From the NCBI GenBank assembly GCA_004557565.1, contig SFGS01000008.1, forward strand, positions 1-51,073: 51,073 nucleotides of DNA, written 5' to 3'. Shown here piece after piece: positions 50,958-51,073 of the stretch (positions are counted from its first letter, which is position 1; every line of letters starts with the position of its first letter). The notes under the pieces are model-generated. The model worked only from the letters and a program-made list of their open reading frames with translations. It ran no database searches and was not told where the DNA came from. A program made the position numbers and the translations under genes. The DNA comes from Bacteroidales bacterium (GTDB lineage: Bacteria; Bacteroidota; Bacteroidia; Bacteroidales; Muribaculaceae).

Positions 50958-51073
50958 CTAATTTTGTGGTCACCATGCGGCAGTAATAATATACATATTA
51001 ATACGAGTTAGTAATCCTGTAGTTCTCATATGCTACGAGGAGGTATTAAAAGGTGCGTTTCGACAATGCATCT
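50958..51073. other. Window edge, nothing firmly recognised
   Basis: AT-rich sequence without a complete gene. An ATG at about 51030 opens a frame that runs off the window, but it is too short to judge. Confidence 0.3.

Noticed and set aside
50998..51073. AGGAGG sequence near the right edge as a ribosome binding site
   Set aside because: Bacteroidetes rarely use Shine-Dalgarno sites, and the following frame is cut by the window edge, so no gene can be supported.

Overview
The window looks like a chromosomal segment of a Bacteroidales bacterium, most plausibly Prevotellaceae or Muribaculaceae. This is inferred from four things: a type IX secretion (Por/Gld) cluster, a Bacteroidetes-length IspG, many promoters of the Bacteroidetes form TTTG-N19/20-TAnnTTTG, and Bacteroidetes-type protein families throughout. 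No species can be named from the sequence alone.

Left part (1-19970) is mostly housekeeping. A leftward operon rpoN - PAP2-like - purE - ispG is followed by dusB with a DUF2807 protein, a large secreted protein (7337-10297) with a type IX sorting-like C-terminus, convergent MATE and MFS transporters, miaB, a DUF4143 ATPase, a family 2 glycosyltransferase, argH, a Rieske-like lipoprotein and tRNA-Leu(UAA) with its own promoter and terminator. The spacers here are unusually rich in short-period repeats and nested palindromes.

The centre (20349-27295) is a leftward type IX secretion operon in the order porT - porP - porK - porL - porM - porN. It should build the outer-membrane PorK/N ring and the PorL/M proton-driven motor that export proteins carrying C-terminal sorting domains, possibly including the 986-residue protein at 7337-10297.

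From 27358 to 47764 lies an exopolysaccharide locus on both strands. It holds a Wzx flippase, Wza-like export lipoprotein, Wzc-like chain-length/ATPase protein, Wzy-like polymerase, a secreted beta-helix protein, six glycosyltransferase-type enzymes of GT2 and GT4 kind (two GT2, three GT4, plus the separate GT2 at 16732), an MBOAT acyltransferase with an SGNH-like partner, three family 3 acyltransferases and a radical SAM/SPASM enzyme. No initiating sugar-phosphate transferase is visible, so synthesis must be primed from elsewhere. ychF follows on the minus strand.

The right end (about 49430-51073) changes character. Short ORFs of the kind carried on Bacteroides integrative elements begin exactly where a chromosomal hairpin repeat is cut in half, so this is probably the edge or a remnant of a mobile element.

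The strongest candidates for something undescribed are non-coding: octamer repeats that begin in the same phase right after two unrelated stop codons, a shared vocabulary of short words in four spacers, a triple nested inverted-repeat element, and a 33-bp array that supplies promoter elements to an ATPase gene.
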